A stretch of DNA of 64,000 nt from Clostridiales bacterium (GCA_017451265.1 JAFSPU010000004.1:60576-124575); one strand, 5' to 3'. Numbered from the stretch's first letter, positions 38,348-46,995 are shown. Translations and numbers: made by a program. The notes: a model not told the origin generated them from the letters alone.

Positions 38348-39583
38348 ATGTACAAGAATGTTTTCGATACGCTTGAGGAGAGAGGTTATTTCTCCCAGGC
38401 TACACATAAGGAAGAGATCTATGACTTGCTGAGTAAGCCCGGAGTGAGCTTCTATATCGGCTTCGATCCGACTGCTGACTCGCTTCACGTAGGACATTTC
38501 GTTCAGATGATGGTAATGAGCCATATGCAGCAGGCAGGCCACAGACCGATCGCTCTCATGGGCGGCGGTACTGCCATGATCGGCGATCCTTCCGGAAGAT
38601 CCGACATGCGTCAGATGATGACAGTCGAGACCATCGACCATAACGTGGAGTGCTTCAAGAAGCAGATGGGCACAGTCGTTGATTTTACTGACGGCAAGGC
38701 GCTCATCGTAAATAACGCTGACTGGCTTAGAAACCTCAACTACATCGAGTTCTTAAGAGAGATTGGAACACACTTCTCTGTAAACAAGATGCTTACAGCC
38801 GAGTGCTACAAGGCCCGTCTCGAGAAGGGTCTTTCCTTCCTGGAGTTCAACTACATGCTCATGCAGGGCTACGACTTCTACTACCTGCACGAGAAGTACG
38901 GCTGCAACCTTGAGTTCGGCGGCGACGACCAGTGGTCCAACATCCTCGCGGGCATGGAACTCGTAAGAAGGAAGAAGGGTGATTCCGTTTACGGCCTCAC
39001 ATTCACGCTCCTCACCAACAGCGAGGGTAAGAAGATGGGTAAGACTGCCAAGGGTGCGGTCTGGCTCGATGCCAACAAGACTCCCGTTTACGATTTCTAC
39101 CAGTACTGGAGAAATGTCGATGACGCTGATGTAATCAAGTGCATGAAGCTTTTGACATTCCTGCCCATGGACGAGATCAACGAGTATGCCAAGCTCACCG
39201 ACTCCGCCATCAACGAGGCAAAGAAGAGACTCGCTTACGAGGTTACTGCTATCATCCACGGCAAGGAGCAGGCAGACATCGCAAAGAAGACTGCAGAGGA
39301 CCTCTTCGAGAACAAGGGCGGTAAGTCCGAGGACATGAAGACGACCGAGATTTCTTCCGCTTCTCTTGCTGAGGGCGTTGACCTTGCGCAGGTGCTCGTG
39401 GAGGCAGGCGTATTCAAGTCTAACGGTGAGTGCAGAAGAATGATCGACCAGAAGGGCGTTTACCTTAATGACGTCGTAGTGGCAGATAAGTTCTATAAGC
39501 TTACTGAGAAGGATTTCGACAAGGACGGCGAGGCCATCGCGCGTAAAGGTAAAAAAGTTTACCACAGGCTTAAAATAGTTTGA
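38348..39583 (+). CDS. tyrS: Tyrosyl-tRNA synthetase
   Basis: A 411-residue class I synthetase charging tRNA-Tyr. [13 protein letters not shown] contains the HIGH-type motif. [12 protein letters not shown] binds tyrosine, [13 protein letters not shown] is the KMSKS-type loop, and a C-terminal S4 RNA-binding domain ([20 protein letters not shown]) follows. Length and motifs are complete. CGGAGGGG precedes the ATG. Confidence 0.96.
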   Translation: MYKNVFDTLEERGYFSQATHKEEIYDLLSKPGVSFYIGFDPTADSLHVGHFVQMMVMSHMQQAGHRPIALMGGGTAMIGDPSGRSDMRQMMTVETIDHNVECFKKQMGTVVDFTDGKALIVNNADWLRNLNYIEFLREIGTHFSVNKMLTAECYKARLEKGLSFLEFNYMLMQGYDFYYLHEKYGCNLEFGGDDQWSNILAGMELVRRKKGDSVYGLTFTLLTNSEGKKMGKTAKGAVWLDANKTPVYDFYQYWRNVDDADVIKCMKLLTFLPMDEINEYAKLTDSAINEAKKRLAYEVTAIIHGKEQADIAKKTAEDLFENKGGKSEDMKTTEISSASLAEGVDLAQVLVEAGVFKSNGECRRMIDQKGVYLNDVVVADKFYKLTEKDFDKDGEAIARKGKKVYHRLKIV

Positions 39584-39659
39584 TAAATGTGGTATCATAA
39601 CTAAGTCTGTATGTTAGACGACTCTGTTTAACAACTAAATCAAAGGAAGGTATAGAACT

Positions 39660-40187
39660 ATGAAGATGATGAAGAAGGTTGTCTCTGTTGTTCTTCTCGG
39701 CGCAATGGCTTTCTCCGTTGCAGGCTGCGGAAAGAACTATCAGGTAGTCTCCAAGAAGGACTTCACTAATGCTCTCGAGGAAGTTTGTGACCTTGATGAG
39801 GACGATTGGTATGATTACACAACATACTATTCACACTCAGAGCACGACATCGACTGCTACGACGGTGATTTCCACTACGAGTGGATCCAGTTCGACAGCA
39901 ACAAGCATGCTATGGACTTCTTCGAGGATCATTTCTACGATGATTATCAGGACATGATGGATGATAAGGACTTCGACGGAAGAACATCCAGCAGACTCAC
40001 AGACTCCGAGGGTTACATCCTCCTGAACGGTGAGAGCCACAGTGATGATTTCTACGATGATGATCTCTACGGTGGTATCTTCTGCAAGGAAGACGTTGTT
40101 GTTATCGTTCTCGTTAGAAGCGACAGAGACAGAGATATCGATACAGTTAATGAGTTCCTCAGAGCTATCGGTTATCCTCACCCCTGA
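39660..40187 (+). CDS. Small acidic lipoprotein of unknown function
   Basis: A 175-residue secreted lipoprotein. The signal peptide ends VAGC (lipid-modified Cys23). The mature part is extremely rich in Asp and Tyr, with runs such as DEDDWYDYTTYYSHSEHD and DDFYDDDLYGG, so it carries a strong negative charge. I recognise no family. Its own terminator follows. AAAGGAAGG precedes the start. Acidic, aromatic surfaces could bind cations or cell-wall polymers; that is speculation. Confidence 0.75.
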   Translation: MKMMKKVVSVVLLGAMAFSVAGCGKNYQVVSKKDFTNALEEVCDLDEDDWYDYTTYYSHSEHDIDCYDGDFHYEWIQFDSNKHAMDFFEDHFYDDYQDMMDDKDFDGRTSSRLTDSEGYILLNGESHSDDFYDDDLYGGIFCKEDVVVIVLVRSDRDRDIDTVNEFLRAIGYPHP

Positions 40188-40210
40188 TTAAAACCAATAA
40201 ATGTAAATTG

Positions 40211-40240
40211 AAAGGACCGCTCAGATGAGCGGTCCTTTTT
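40211..40240 (+). terminator. Rho-independent terminator after the acidic lipoprotein gene
   Basis: A 12-bp perfect stem (AAAGGACCGCTC, GAGCGGTCCTTT) with a four-base loop, followed by TTTTTT. It may also slow transcription from the convergent gene. Confidence 0.92.
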
Positions 40241-40262
40241 TGTGTGTTTCTTTTTGTGTTTG

Positions 40263-40916
40263 TTATGCGTAATCGTAATCGAGCTTGAGTGTAATGTTGA
40301 AGCCGGATGCGCGGACTGTGTTGTTGCCGTAATTAAAGTCGCGGAAGAGCGTCAGCGTGTGGCCGTACAGACCGTCAGCGCCAAGGACGGAGCAGCCGTA
40401 GACATCAGCTTCGCAGAATGAGGCGGAGTCATCGCTGTCGAATTTGAATCCCTGAGCTTCGAAGGAATTAACTACATCTTCCGTGTCAGTGAAGTTGACG
40501 CTGATCTCGTTAAGAAGGACGTCAGGGAAGTCCGGGTTAGGGTCGCTGTAGAATTCGGAAACGTCGTATTCATATTCATAGACCTTGCACTGTGACAGGT
40601 CCGCATCCTGACTGTCAGGATTATATACGCTGATCCTAAGGCACAGGCCGTCCTTGTTCTCATCGAGAATGTAATAGCTGTCAGAGGCGAGATATCTTGC
40701 CTGTATGGTGGGGAAGTCCTCGGGGTCCATATAGCCGGACTTATGGTTGATGTTGCCTATATTGAATCCCATGTCCAGAATTTCCTGAACGGTGATATCA
40801 AGAGTGAGAGTCTTGCCTTCGACACTGAGTGACATCTCGGGATCGAGTTTCTCGCATCCGCTGAAGATAAAAAGTGATGCCATGATCACTGCCAATAACA
40901 ATCTGAGTTTTCTCAT
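40263..40916 (-). CDS. Lipoprotein of unknown function
   Basis: A 217-residue protein with a signal peptide ending FSGC (lipidated Cys21). The mature part is acidic and beta-rich, with VEGKTLTLDITVQEILDMGFNIG reminiscent of small secreted Clostridia lipoproteins. No catalytic motif is seen. It converges on the acidic lipoprotein at 39660-40187; composition is similar (Asp and Tyr rich) but I see no sequence similarity beyond that. Confidence 0.7.
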   Translation of the reverse strand: MRKLRLLLAVIMASLFIFSGCEKLDPEMSLSVEGKTLTLDITVQEILDMGFNIGNINHKSGYMDPEDFPTIQARYLASDSYYILDENKDGLCLRISVYNPDSQDADLSQCKVYEYEYDVSEFYSDPNPDFPDVLLNEISVNFTDTEDVVNSFEAQGFKFDSDDSASFCEADVYGCSVLGADGLYGHTLTLFRDFNYGNNTVRASGFNITLKLDYDYA

Positions 40917-41003
40917 TAGTCGTCTCCTATATATAAACTGTACGATTATTATGCCTCAAACGGGCAATTATTCACAGAACGATAAATATCCCCTGATTTC
41001 CAA

Positions 41004-41032
41004 TTTACAAACGAATGTTCGCCTGATAGAAT
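41004..41032 (+). promoter_or_regulatory. Promoter placed at the start codon of the DUF4130 gene
   Basis: TTTACA (41004-41009), a 17-bp spacer and an extended -10 TGATAGAAT (41024-41032). The ATG begins at 41042, so transcription should start within about 3 bases of the start codon and the mRNA would be almost leaderless. Confidence 0.5.
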
Positions 41033-41041
41033 GAAGCCAAG

Positions 41042-41776
41042 ATGGCACACGTGATACATGACTTTACATATGACGGTACGATCGAAGGGCTGCTGTCTGT
41101 ATATCTGAAGTGCATCGCCATGAAGGTGCGGCCGCTGGATATTAAGCCGGAGTTCATGGTGAGGGGGAAGCCGTTTGAGGAACGGTATCTGTTTGTACGG
41201 ACGAATGCGGCACAGGCGGACCGTCTTTACCGTTATATGGGTCAGTGTGCGTCGGCGGAGCTGCAGCAGATGATAACGGACTGTTTCCTGACGAGCCTTC
41301 CGCGTATGGAGCTTGACCTGTATGAGCTTATAAGCCGGGGGATCCGTTTCGGTGCATGTATCACCGAAGATTATGAGGACGAGACCATGAACCGCATTCA
41401 GATGGCGATAAGAGACCTTTACCGTGAGTCTCAGACCATCATTCAGGCGCTGGATGTACGGCGGGAGGGAGGTGTGTCGGTGATGTCACTTAACCCGCGT
41501 AACTGCGTCCTGCCGCTCATCAGAAACCGCATTCTGAATGACCCCGGTTATGATGACCTTCTGGCATATGACAGGCGTCACTGCCTTCTGCTTATGAGAA
41601 ACGGATGTGAGGATGACCTGCTGGATATAAGACGCCTTCCGATACCTGATGTCAGAAATACACATGAGGTCTTCGAGACATTCTGGCCCTATGTGACCGG
41701 CGGCATGGAGGTGCAGTGCCGGCGTATCGGAGGCAGGGGGGCGGATAGTCTGTCGCCGCTCTGGCGCATTGCGTGA
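41042..41776 (+). CDS. DUF4130 / TIGR03915-like DNA metabolism protein
   Basis: A 244-residue protein. The opening FTYDGTIEGLLSVYLKCIAMKVRP matches the TIGR03915/DUF4130 family (YDG-FEG pattern). Members are usually encoded beside a radical-SAM protein and are linked by context to uracil-DNA glycosylase-like functions; no partner gene is in this window. The remaining sequence is mostly helical. The start lacks a good ribosome-binding site. Moderately sure of the family; its function is not established. Confidence 0.65.
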   Translation: MAHVIHDFTYDGTIEGLLSVYLKCIAMKVRPLDIKPEFMVRGKPFEERYLFVRTNAAQADRLYRYMGQCASAELQQMITDCFLTSLPRMELDLYELISRGIRFGACITEDYEDETMNRIQMAIRDLYRESQTIIQALDVRREGGVSVMSLNPRNCVLPLIRNRILNDPGYDDLLAYDRRHCLLLMRNGCEDDLLDIRRLPIPDVRNTHEVFETFWPYVTGGMEVQCRRIGGRGADSLSPLWRIA

Positions 41777-41786
41777 GGGCAAGAAT

Positions 41787-41810
41787 AAAGGGTGCCCGCA
41801 GACACCCTTT
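41787..41810. terminator. Hairpin between convergent genes, probable bidirectional terminator
   Basis: AAAGGGTG (41787-41794) pairs with CACCCTTT (41803-41810). Short A and T runs lie on both sides. It is between the stops of the DUF4130 and acyl-CoA ligase genes. Confidence 0.6.
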
Positions 41811-41845
41811 ACATATATTGGAAGTAAACTTAATGAAGAACTTGA

Positions 41846-44200
41846 TTATGCCTTCTTGTCGTCATCCTCGCGGATAGCTCTTCTTCTGATCTTACCGGAA
41901 ACTGTCTTCGGGAGTTCGTCTACGAACTCTACGATACGGGGATACTTGTAAGGCGCTGTCTTTGCCTTAACGTATTCCTGGATCTCCTTCTTCAGTTCCT
42001 CAGTAGGCTCTGTGCCCTTAACGAGAGTCATAGTAGCCTTAACGACGATTCCTCTTACGCCCTTCGGGTCAGGTGCACCTGTAACAGCACACTCGAGTAC
42101 ATAAGGGAGCTCCATGATAACATTCTCGATCTCGAAGGGTCCGATACGGTAACCGGAAGACTTGATGACATCGTCTGTTCTTCCGACGTACCAGATGTAA
42201 CCGTCCTCATCCTGCCAAGCAGTGTCGCCTGTGTGGTACCAGCCGTCATGCCAAGCGTCCTTGGTGAGCTCGGGTGACAGATAGTACTCAAGGAAGAGTC
42301 CCTTCGGGTGATACTTCTGTGTGTTGATGCAGATTTCGCCTGTTTCACCGGGCTTGCACTCCTTGCCGTCAGGGTCAAGGATCTTAACCTCATACAGAGG
42401 ATTCGGACGGCCCATGGAACCGAGTCTGATACCGGAGCCTACGAGGTTTGCGATAACGAGTGTTGTCTCTGTCTGGCCGAAGCCCTCCATGAGACGGATA
42501 CCCGTAGCTTCCATGAAACGGTTGAATACCTCAGGGTTCAGAGCCTCACCTGCTGTAACAGCATACTTGAGGGAAGAAAGATCGTACTTGGAAAGATCTT
42601 CCTTGATGAAGAATCTGAACATCGTAGGCGGAGCGCAGAATGTGGTGATGTGGTGCTTAGCGAACATGGGGAGGATCTCTTCAGCCTTGAATCTGTCGAA
42701 GTCGAAAGTGAAGACAGGAGCCTCGCACAGCCACTGTCCGTAGAGCTTGCCCCAGAGAGCCTTACCCCAGCCCGTGTCGGAGATGGAGAAGTGCAGGCCG
42801 TTAGGGTCTACGTTCTGCCAGTACTTTGCTGTTGTGATGTGACCGATGGCGTACATGTAAGAGTGCAGAGCCATCTTGGGGTAGCCTGTGGTACCGGAGG
42901 TAAAGAACATTACCATGGGGTCGTAACCGCAAGCGTAGTCAGCGGGACGCTCGAATGTGTCGGGGAAGTTCTTGAACTCCTCGTTGAAATCGTGCCAGCC
43001 GGGTCTGCTGCCGTTGCACAGGATGAGTGTGGACAGGCCGTAAGCAGCTGCAGCCTTCTCTACCTCATCGGCGGCGTCGTCATCTGAAGTGCAGACGATG
43101 GCCTTAACGGAAGCAGCTGAGAATCTGTACTCGTAGTCCTTGTCACGCAGCAGGTGGGTAGCAGGGATAGCTACGGCACCGAGCTTCTCCAGACCCATCA
43201 TGCAGAACCAGAACTGGTAGTGGCGCTTCAACACGAGCATTACCTTGTCGCCCTTGCCGATGCCTAAGGACTTGAAGTAGTTTGCAGTCATGTTGGAGTA
43301 CTTCTTGATGTCTGCGAAAGTGAAACGCTTCTCTGTAACGCAGTCCTTGGCAACCCAGAGCATGGCGAGCTTATCGGGATTCTTGTCAGCGATGGCGTCA
43401 ACGCAGTCGAAAGCGAAGTTGAACTTCTTGCACTCGGGCACGTTAACATCGACATCAACAAGATGTCCGTTCTCGTCGAGGATGCCGTTTAAGTACTTGG
43501 CGTAGATGGGATCCTCGAGCTCGGCAGCATCGACATTAGTCATGCTGTCAGTCTTAATCTCTGTCTTATAAGGAGGAATGTAGTCCTCGTTCTTGTCAGC
43601 GAGCTTGGGGTCGATGATGATGGCGTAGAACTCGCAGTCCTCACCGCCTACAGCGAACTCAGCGTGAGGTGTCTCAGGGTCGAAGTAGATTACATCACCT
43701 TCGTGGAGAACCTCGAAGGAGTCACCGAGCATGACCTTAAGGGAACCTCTTACTACGATGTTCATCTCCTGGCCGCCGTGAGTAACGAGCTTATAAGGCG
43801 GGTTCAGAGCCTCGTCGGAATAAGGGAGGATGACGCGGTAAGGCTCGCACATCTTGTTCTTGAATCTTGAAGCAAGACGCAGGTACTTCGTCTGGGAGTC
43901 AGCACGTCTTACGATCGGGCGTCCCTGTCCTCTTCTTGTTACTGAGTACTCAGTAAGTGAAGGGGAGAATCCTTCGAGAATGTCAGCGATGTCGACCTTG
44001 GCGAGGTTAGCGAACTTGTAGCAGAAAGTGAAGCTGAAGTCTTCCTTTCCTTCCTCGTAACGCTCATACTCCTCGGGTGTGAGTTCCATTTTCGCAGCAG
44101 CTTCCTCGAGTGAGAGACCCATGTCCTGTCTTAAGGACTTAACTCGGCCTGCGACTTCAAGCAGCTTAGCTTCGACTTCGTTGTTTAAGTTCTCTGCCAT
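41846..44200 (-). CDS. HTH-cupin-acyl-CoA synthetase fusion (AMP-forming carboxylate-CoA ligase)
   Basis: A 784-residue three-part protein. Residues about 15-75 form an XRE-type helix-turn-helix (VKSLRQDMGLSLEEAAAKMEL). About 125-190 is a cupin (GSLKVMLGDSFEVLHEGDVIYFDPETPHAEF). From about 240 onward it is an acyl-CoA synthetase: FFTSGTTGYPKMA (P-loop A3, about 435), EGFGQTETT, WYHTGDTAWQDEDGYIWYVGRTDDVI, and the catalytic Lys region TVSGKIRR. The ligase part resembles medium/branched-chain acyl-CoA synthetases (MbcS-like). The start at 44200 follows GGAGGT; an upstream frame extension runs through the T-box terminator and is not coding. A T-box leader precedes it, so amino-acid starvation probably induces it. 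Confidence 0.88.
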   Translation of the reverse strand: MAENLNNEVEAKLLEVAGRVKSLRQDMGLSLEEAAAKMELTPEEYERYEEGKEDFSFTFCYKFANLAKVDIADILEGFSPSLTEYSVTRRGQGRPIVRRADSQTKYLRLASRFKNKMCEPYRVILPYSDEALNPPYKLVTHGGQEMNIVVRGSLKVMLGDSFEVLHEGDVIYFDPETPHAEFAVGGEDCEFYAIIIDPKLADKNEDYIPPYKTEIKTDSMTNVDAAELEDPIYAKYLNGILDENGHLVDVDVNVPECKKFNFAFDCVDAIADKNPDKLAMLWVAKDCVTEKRFTFADIKKYSNMTANYFKSLGIGKGDKVMLVLKRHYQFWFCMMGLEKLGAVAIPATHLLRDKDYEYRFSAASVKAIVCTSDDDAADEVEKAAAAYGLSTLILCNGSRPGWHDFNEEFKNFPDTFERPADYACGYDPMVMFFTSGTTGYPKMALHSYMYAIGHITTAKYWQNVDPNGLHFSISDTGWGKALWGKLYGQWLCEAPVFTFDFDRFKAEEILPMFAKHHITTFCAPPTMFRFFIKEDLSKYDLSSLKYAVTAGEALNPEVFNRFMEATGIRLMEGFGQTETTLVIANLVGSGIRLGSMGRPNPLYEVKILDPDGKECKPGETGEICINTQKYHPKGLFLEYYLSPELTKDAWHDGWYHTGDTAWQDEDGYIWYVGRTDDVIKSSGYRIGPFEIENVIMELPYVLECAVTGAPDPKGVRGIVVKATMTLVKGTEPTEELKKEIQEYVKAKTAPYKYPRIVEFVDELPKTVSGKIRRRAIREDDDKKA

Positions 44201-44247
44201 TTTGTTACCTCCGTGTTTTCCGGCATTTTTACTGACGCCGAGGCAAT

Positions 44248-44512
44248 AAAAAAGCCCCAACGTTCCTCGAACGTTGAGACGAATTACCGTGTTACCACTC
44301 AACTTGTGATCCGTATATAGATCACCACTTCAGGTTCCTGTAAACCCTATGCCTTAACGCGGCCATACGGATGCGGTCTACTCGAAGTTTTACTTCATTC
44401 GGCACATCAGCTCGGAAGCGATAGTCACTTGGCAGTTTCTGTTGTCGGGATCTCAGCATCCCCGGCTCTCTGTGTACATCAACAGCCGGACCTTCTTCGT
44501 CACAGCCTTTTG
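44248..44512 (-). ncRNA. T-box riboswitch leader
   Basis: Read on the minus strand. A stem I region has CTGTGACGAAGAAG, the AGAGAGCCGGGGATGCTGAGATCCCG distal part in two pieces, and CGCTTCCGAGCTG. The T-box sequence TGAGTGGTAACACGG lies near 44290-44304, and the terminator CAACGTTC/GAACGTTG with GGGGC and TTTTTT at 44248-44276. The antiterminator can form with TTGAG/CTCAA. It overlaps nothing coding and directs into the acyl-CoA ligase gene. The specifier codon lies within AAGTGACTATCG (plus about 44421-44432); ATC (Ile) fits best, because specifiers usually end in C. That choice is uncertain. Confidence 0.85.
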
Positions 44513-44528
44513 GATATAAAACACTGCA

Positions 44529-44557
44529 ATAATAACCCCCGTGTAATTGCTTGTCAA
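44529..44557 (-). promoter_or_regulatory. Consensus promoter for the T-box transcript
   Basis: On the minus strand TTGACA (plus 44552-44557), a 17-bp spacer and TATTAT (plus 44529-44534). Transcription should start near 44521, just before stem I. Apart from the T-box and this promoter, the 456-bp gap holds only a short AT-rich stretch ahead of the next gene. Confidence 0.75.
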
Positions 44558-44656
44558 CTGCATTTTGTTTACACGACCTTAACATTCTAGATATGTGAAG
44601 ATAAAAAATAACTAATAAAATAATAGTATCTGAGTTTATGTTTAAGAGGTAACCGT

Positions 44657-46246
44657 ATGAATTATCAGAAGTATCTTGTTACCGGTGCGAGGAACCCCGT
44701 CGGAAGACTGGTCGTTCAGATGTTGTTGGCGGAAGGATGCCAGGTAAGAGTTCTGGTTCCTCCGGAATCGGATTACTCCCTCCTTAAGGGAATGGGAGCC
44801 GAGATCGCAGAAGGCGAGATCATAGATAAGGATTCGCTGAAGGATTTCCTCACCGTAGATGATCCGAGAAATTCAGCGGTTATCCATACAGAAGAGATTC
44901 TATCTATTTCCAATAACAAAAACATGGACATGCGCCGCATGAACGTGGCGGGCGCTCAGAACATGATCGATATGGCCATGCGTATGAAGATAGGCAGATT
45001 CATTTATCTCGGTTCTGCTTATTCACTCGATCCTGACACGGCACTGACAGGCGGCAAGGTTGAGTTTGACAGAAACAAGGTCGACGGTGACTATGCAGCT
45101 ACAAAGGCTGAAGCATCCGCTTATCTCATGGAGAAGATCACATTTAATAAGTTCAATGCTTCACTCCTTCTTCCTACGTTTATCATCGGTCCCGGATTCT
45201 CTGATGATTACGACATGAACAAGATCCTTAAGAAGTATCTGGAGAATAAGGTTTCGACAGTATCCGGCGGACACGCTTTCGTAGATGTACGTAATGTAGC
45301 TTCTGCTCTCGTGGCAGTCTGCGAGAACGGTCAGCCCGGCGGTACATATATCCTTAACGGTGAGTATAAGTCTGCGCAGGATTTCTTTGCTGAGGTATCC
45401 AAGCAGTCCGGTTCCGAGCAGGTTAAGGAGATGCCTAAGTGGACGCAGAGCAAGACGATGGATAAGTTCGTCAGCACATTCTGCAGAATCACCAAGAAGG
45501 ACAACCCGAAGGAAGTTTATGCTCTGTTCATGAACAACCCTGATGTTAATTATGAGAGTACAGTAGACGGACTCATGCCTGACAGTGAAGTCCGTAAGGT
45601 ACATGAGTCTCTCGTTGATGTACTTACACGTCCGGGCAATGAGGTTCTTCCTGACAGGATCGACCTGGAGAAGTCAGCTGAAGCTGCCAAGGCAATCAAA
45701 CCTGAAGAGAAGGTAGAAGAAGTAAGTAAGGTTTCCGAGGCAGTTATGAAGAGAGCGGAAGAGTCCGCTGCCAAGGCTGCTCTTTCCAATGAGGAAGCTG
45801 AGAAGAGAGCTGCAGCAGCTGCAGCCGCAAGAGAAAGAGTTCAGGCAAAGATCGAAGCTGCCAAGCTGAAGGCAGAGCAGCAGGCCGAGATTGCCAGAGC
45901 TGAGGCAAAGACAGCATCCCTCGCAAGTGAGAGCAAGAAGGATGAAGGTGACTCGCTGATCTCGAAGAACTCCATCGAAGATATCATGGCACAGAAGGAA
46001 GCCGAGAAGAAGGCTGCAAAGGCTGTGGCACCTGCACCTGCTCCTGCTCCCGTGCAGAAGCCGGCTGAAGTTACAGTCGATGATATTCCTGAAATTAAGC
46101 CGGAGCAGATCGCTCCTGCACCTGTTGCACCGGCACCTGCTCCTGCTCCTGCACCGGCAGATGACGGCGCGGGTAAGCCTTTATGGGAGAGAGCAGGCGG
46201 CGAGGAGATTTCTGAAGAGGAGATCTTCGGCGAGGATAAGTTCTAA
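44657..46246 (+). CDS. Extended SDR (NAD-binding) protein with coiled-coil and Pro-Ala tail
   Basis: A 529-residue protein. The first ~330 residues are an NAD-dependent epimerase-like SDR: nucleotide loop VTGARNPVGR, LGSAYS with YAATKAEA (Tyr-x3-Lys-like active site) and FVDVRNVASALVAV. The rest is unusual. A long Ala/Glu/Lys coiled coil (about 350-460, e.g. EEAEKRAAAAAAARERVQAK) leads to Pro-Ala repeats (APAPAPAP) and an acidic end, GGEEISEEEIFGEDKF. Such a tail suggests a scaffold or filament-associated role, or a surface tether, rather than a simple metabolic enzyme. The substrate is unknown. A terminator follows. Confidence 0.8.
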   Translation: MNYQKYLVTGARNPVGRLVVQMLLAEGCQVRVLVPPESDYSLLKGMGAEIAEGEIIDKDSLKDFLTVDDPRNSAVIHTEEILSISNNKNMDMRRMNVAGAQNMIDMAMRMKIGRFIYLGSAYSLDPDTALTGGKVEFDRNKVDGDYAATKAEASAYLMEKITFNKFNASLLLPTFIIGPGFSDDYDMNKILKKYLENKVSTVSGGHAFVDVRNVASALVAVCENGQPGGTYILNGEYKSAQDFFAEVSKQSGSEQVKEMPKWTQSKTMDKFVSTFCRITKKDNPKEVYALFMNNPDVNYESTVDGLMPDSEVRKVHESLVDVLTRPGNEVLPDRIDLEKSAEAAKAIKPEEKVEEVSKVSEAVMKRAEESAAKAALSNEEAEKRAAAAAAARERVQAKIEAAKLKAEQQAEIARAEAKTASLASESKKDEGDSLISKNSIEDIMAQKEAEKKAAKAVAPAPAPAPVQKPAEVTVDDIPEIKPEQIAPAPVAPAPAPAPAPADDGAGKPLWERAGGEEISEEEIFGEDKF

Positions 46247-46288
46247 GTATATAAGGTTTTATTTATCATAATTTAACTCTGGAGAGAG

Positions 46289-46317
46289 GGGGATGCAGAT
46301 TGTTGCATCCCCTTTCT
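46289..46317 (+). terminator. Rho-independent terminator after the SDR gene
   Basis: A perfect 9-bp stem (GGGGATGCA 46289-46297, TGCATCCCC 46304-46312) followed by TTTCTTG. Confidence 0.85.
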
Positions 46318-46329
46318 TGTTGGATAAAT

Positions 46330-46382
46330 GTCGACACTGTTGTCGACGCAGGTGAAGACAAATCGTACGTCAGTGGTACAAT
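46330..46382 (+). promoter_or_regulatory. maf promoter (extended -10) with upstream palindrome
   Basis: An inverted repeat GTCGACA/TGTCGAC (46330-46336, 46341-46347) lies ahead of a perfect extended -10, TGGTACAAT (46374-46382). The ATG is at 46390, 7 bases later, so the transcript probably begins at the start codon. No ribosome-binding site is present. Confidence 0.5.
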
Positions 46383-46389
46383 ATCACCC

Positions 46390-46995
46390 ATGAGAATCAT
46401 ACTTGCAAGTAAGTCACCCAGAAGGAAAGAGCTGATGGCGCTCATTACGCCGGACTTCGAGATCATGAGCGAAGAGGTCGATGAGCGCGCCATAGAAGAG
46501 AGTGTCCGTCAGAACGGCGGCAGTCCTTCTGATGTGCAGATCGAGCTTGCGCGTGCAAAGGCTAAGGCCGTTTTTGATGTGCTTGATGAGAAGACTCAGC
46601 AGGACGCTGTCGTCATAGGTTCCGATACGTCTGTGGTGTGCGGGGACGAGATCCTCGGCAAGCCCGCAGATAAGGACGACGCCAGACGCATGCTGACGAT
46701 GCTTTCCGGAAGAACACACGAGGTCATTTCGGGCGTGTGCGTGAAGACTGCAATGGGCGAGGAAGCTTTCGTAGAGATTACCAAGGTGAAGTTCGGTGCG
46801 CTCGATGACTACCAGAAGGAACTGATCGAGCGTTATATAAACACAGACGAGCCTTACGACAAGGCGGGCGCATACGGAATCCAGCAGGGAGGCGCACTCC
46901 TGGTCGAGACTGTAGAGGGTGATTATTTCAGCGTGGTGGGACTGCCTGTAAGAAAGCTTTCGCAGGTGCTGGAGAATCTTAACGCAGGAAATTAA
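46390..46995 (+). CDS. maf: Maf/YhdE-family nucleotide pyrophosphatase
   Basis: A 201-residue protein. ILASKSPRRKELM is the N-terminal Maf signature. SDTSVVCGDEILGKPADKDDARRML and DKAGAYGIQ follow, typical of Maf house-cleaning NTP pyrophosphatases acting on dTTP, UTP or modified nucleotides. I chose the ATG at 46390, which gives the family N-terminus. A longer frame begins in the SDR terminator. The stop overlaps the convergent GGDEF-EAL stop (4 bp). Confidence 0.9.
   Translation: MRIILASKSPRRKELMALITPDFEIMSEEVDERAIEESVRQNGGSPSDVQIELARAKAKAVFDVLDEKTQQDAVVIGSDTSVVCGDEILGKPADKDDARRMLTMLSGRTHEVISGVCVKTAMGEEAFVEITKVKFGALDDYQKELIERYINTDEPYDKAGAYGIQQGGALLVETVEGDYFSVVGLPVRKLSQVLENLNAGN

Noticed and set aside
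44201-44302. Upstream coding extension of the acyl-CoA ligase
   Set aside because: It crosses the T-box terminator and antiterminator; the start at 44200 has a good ribosome-binding site.
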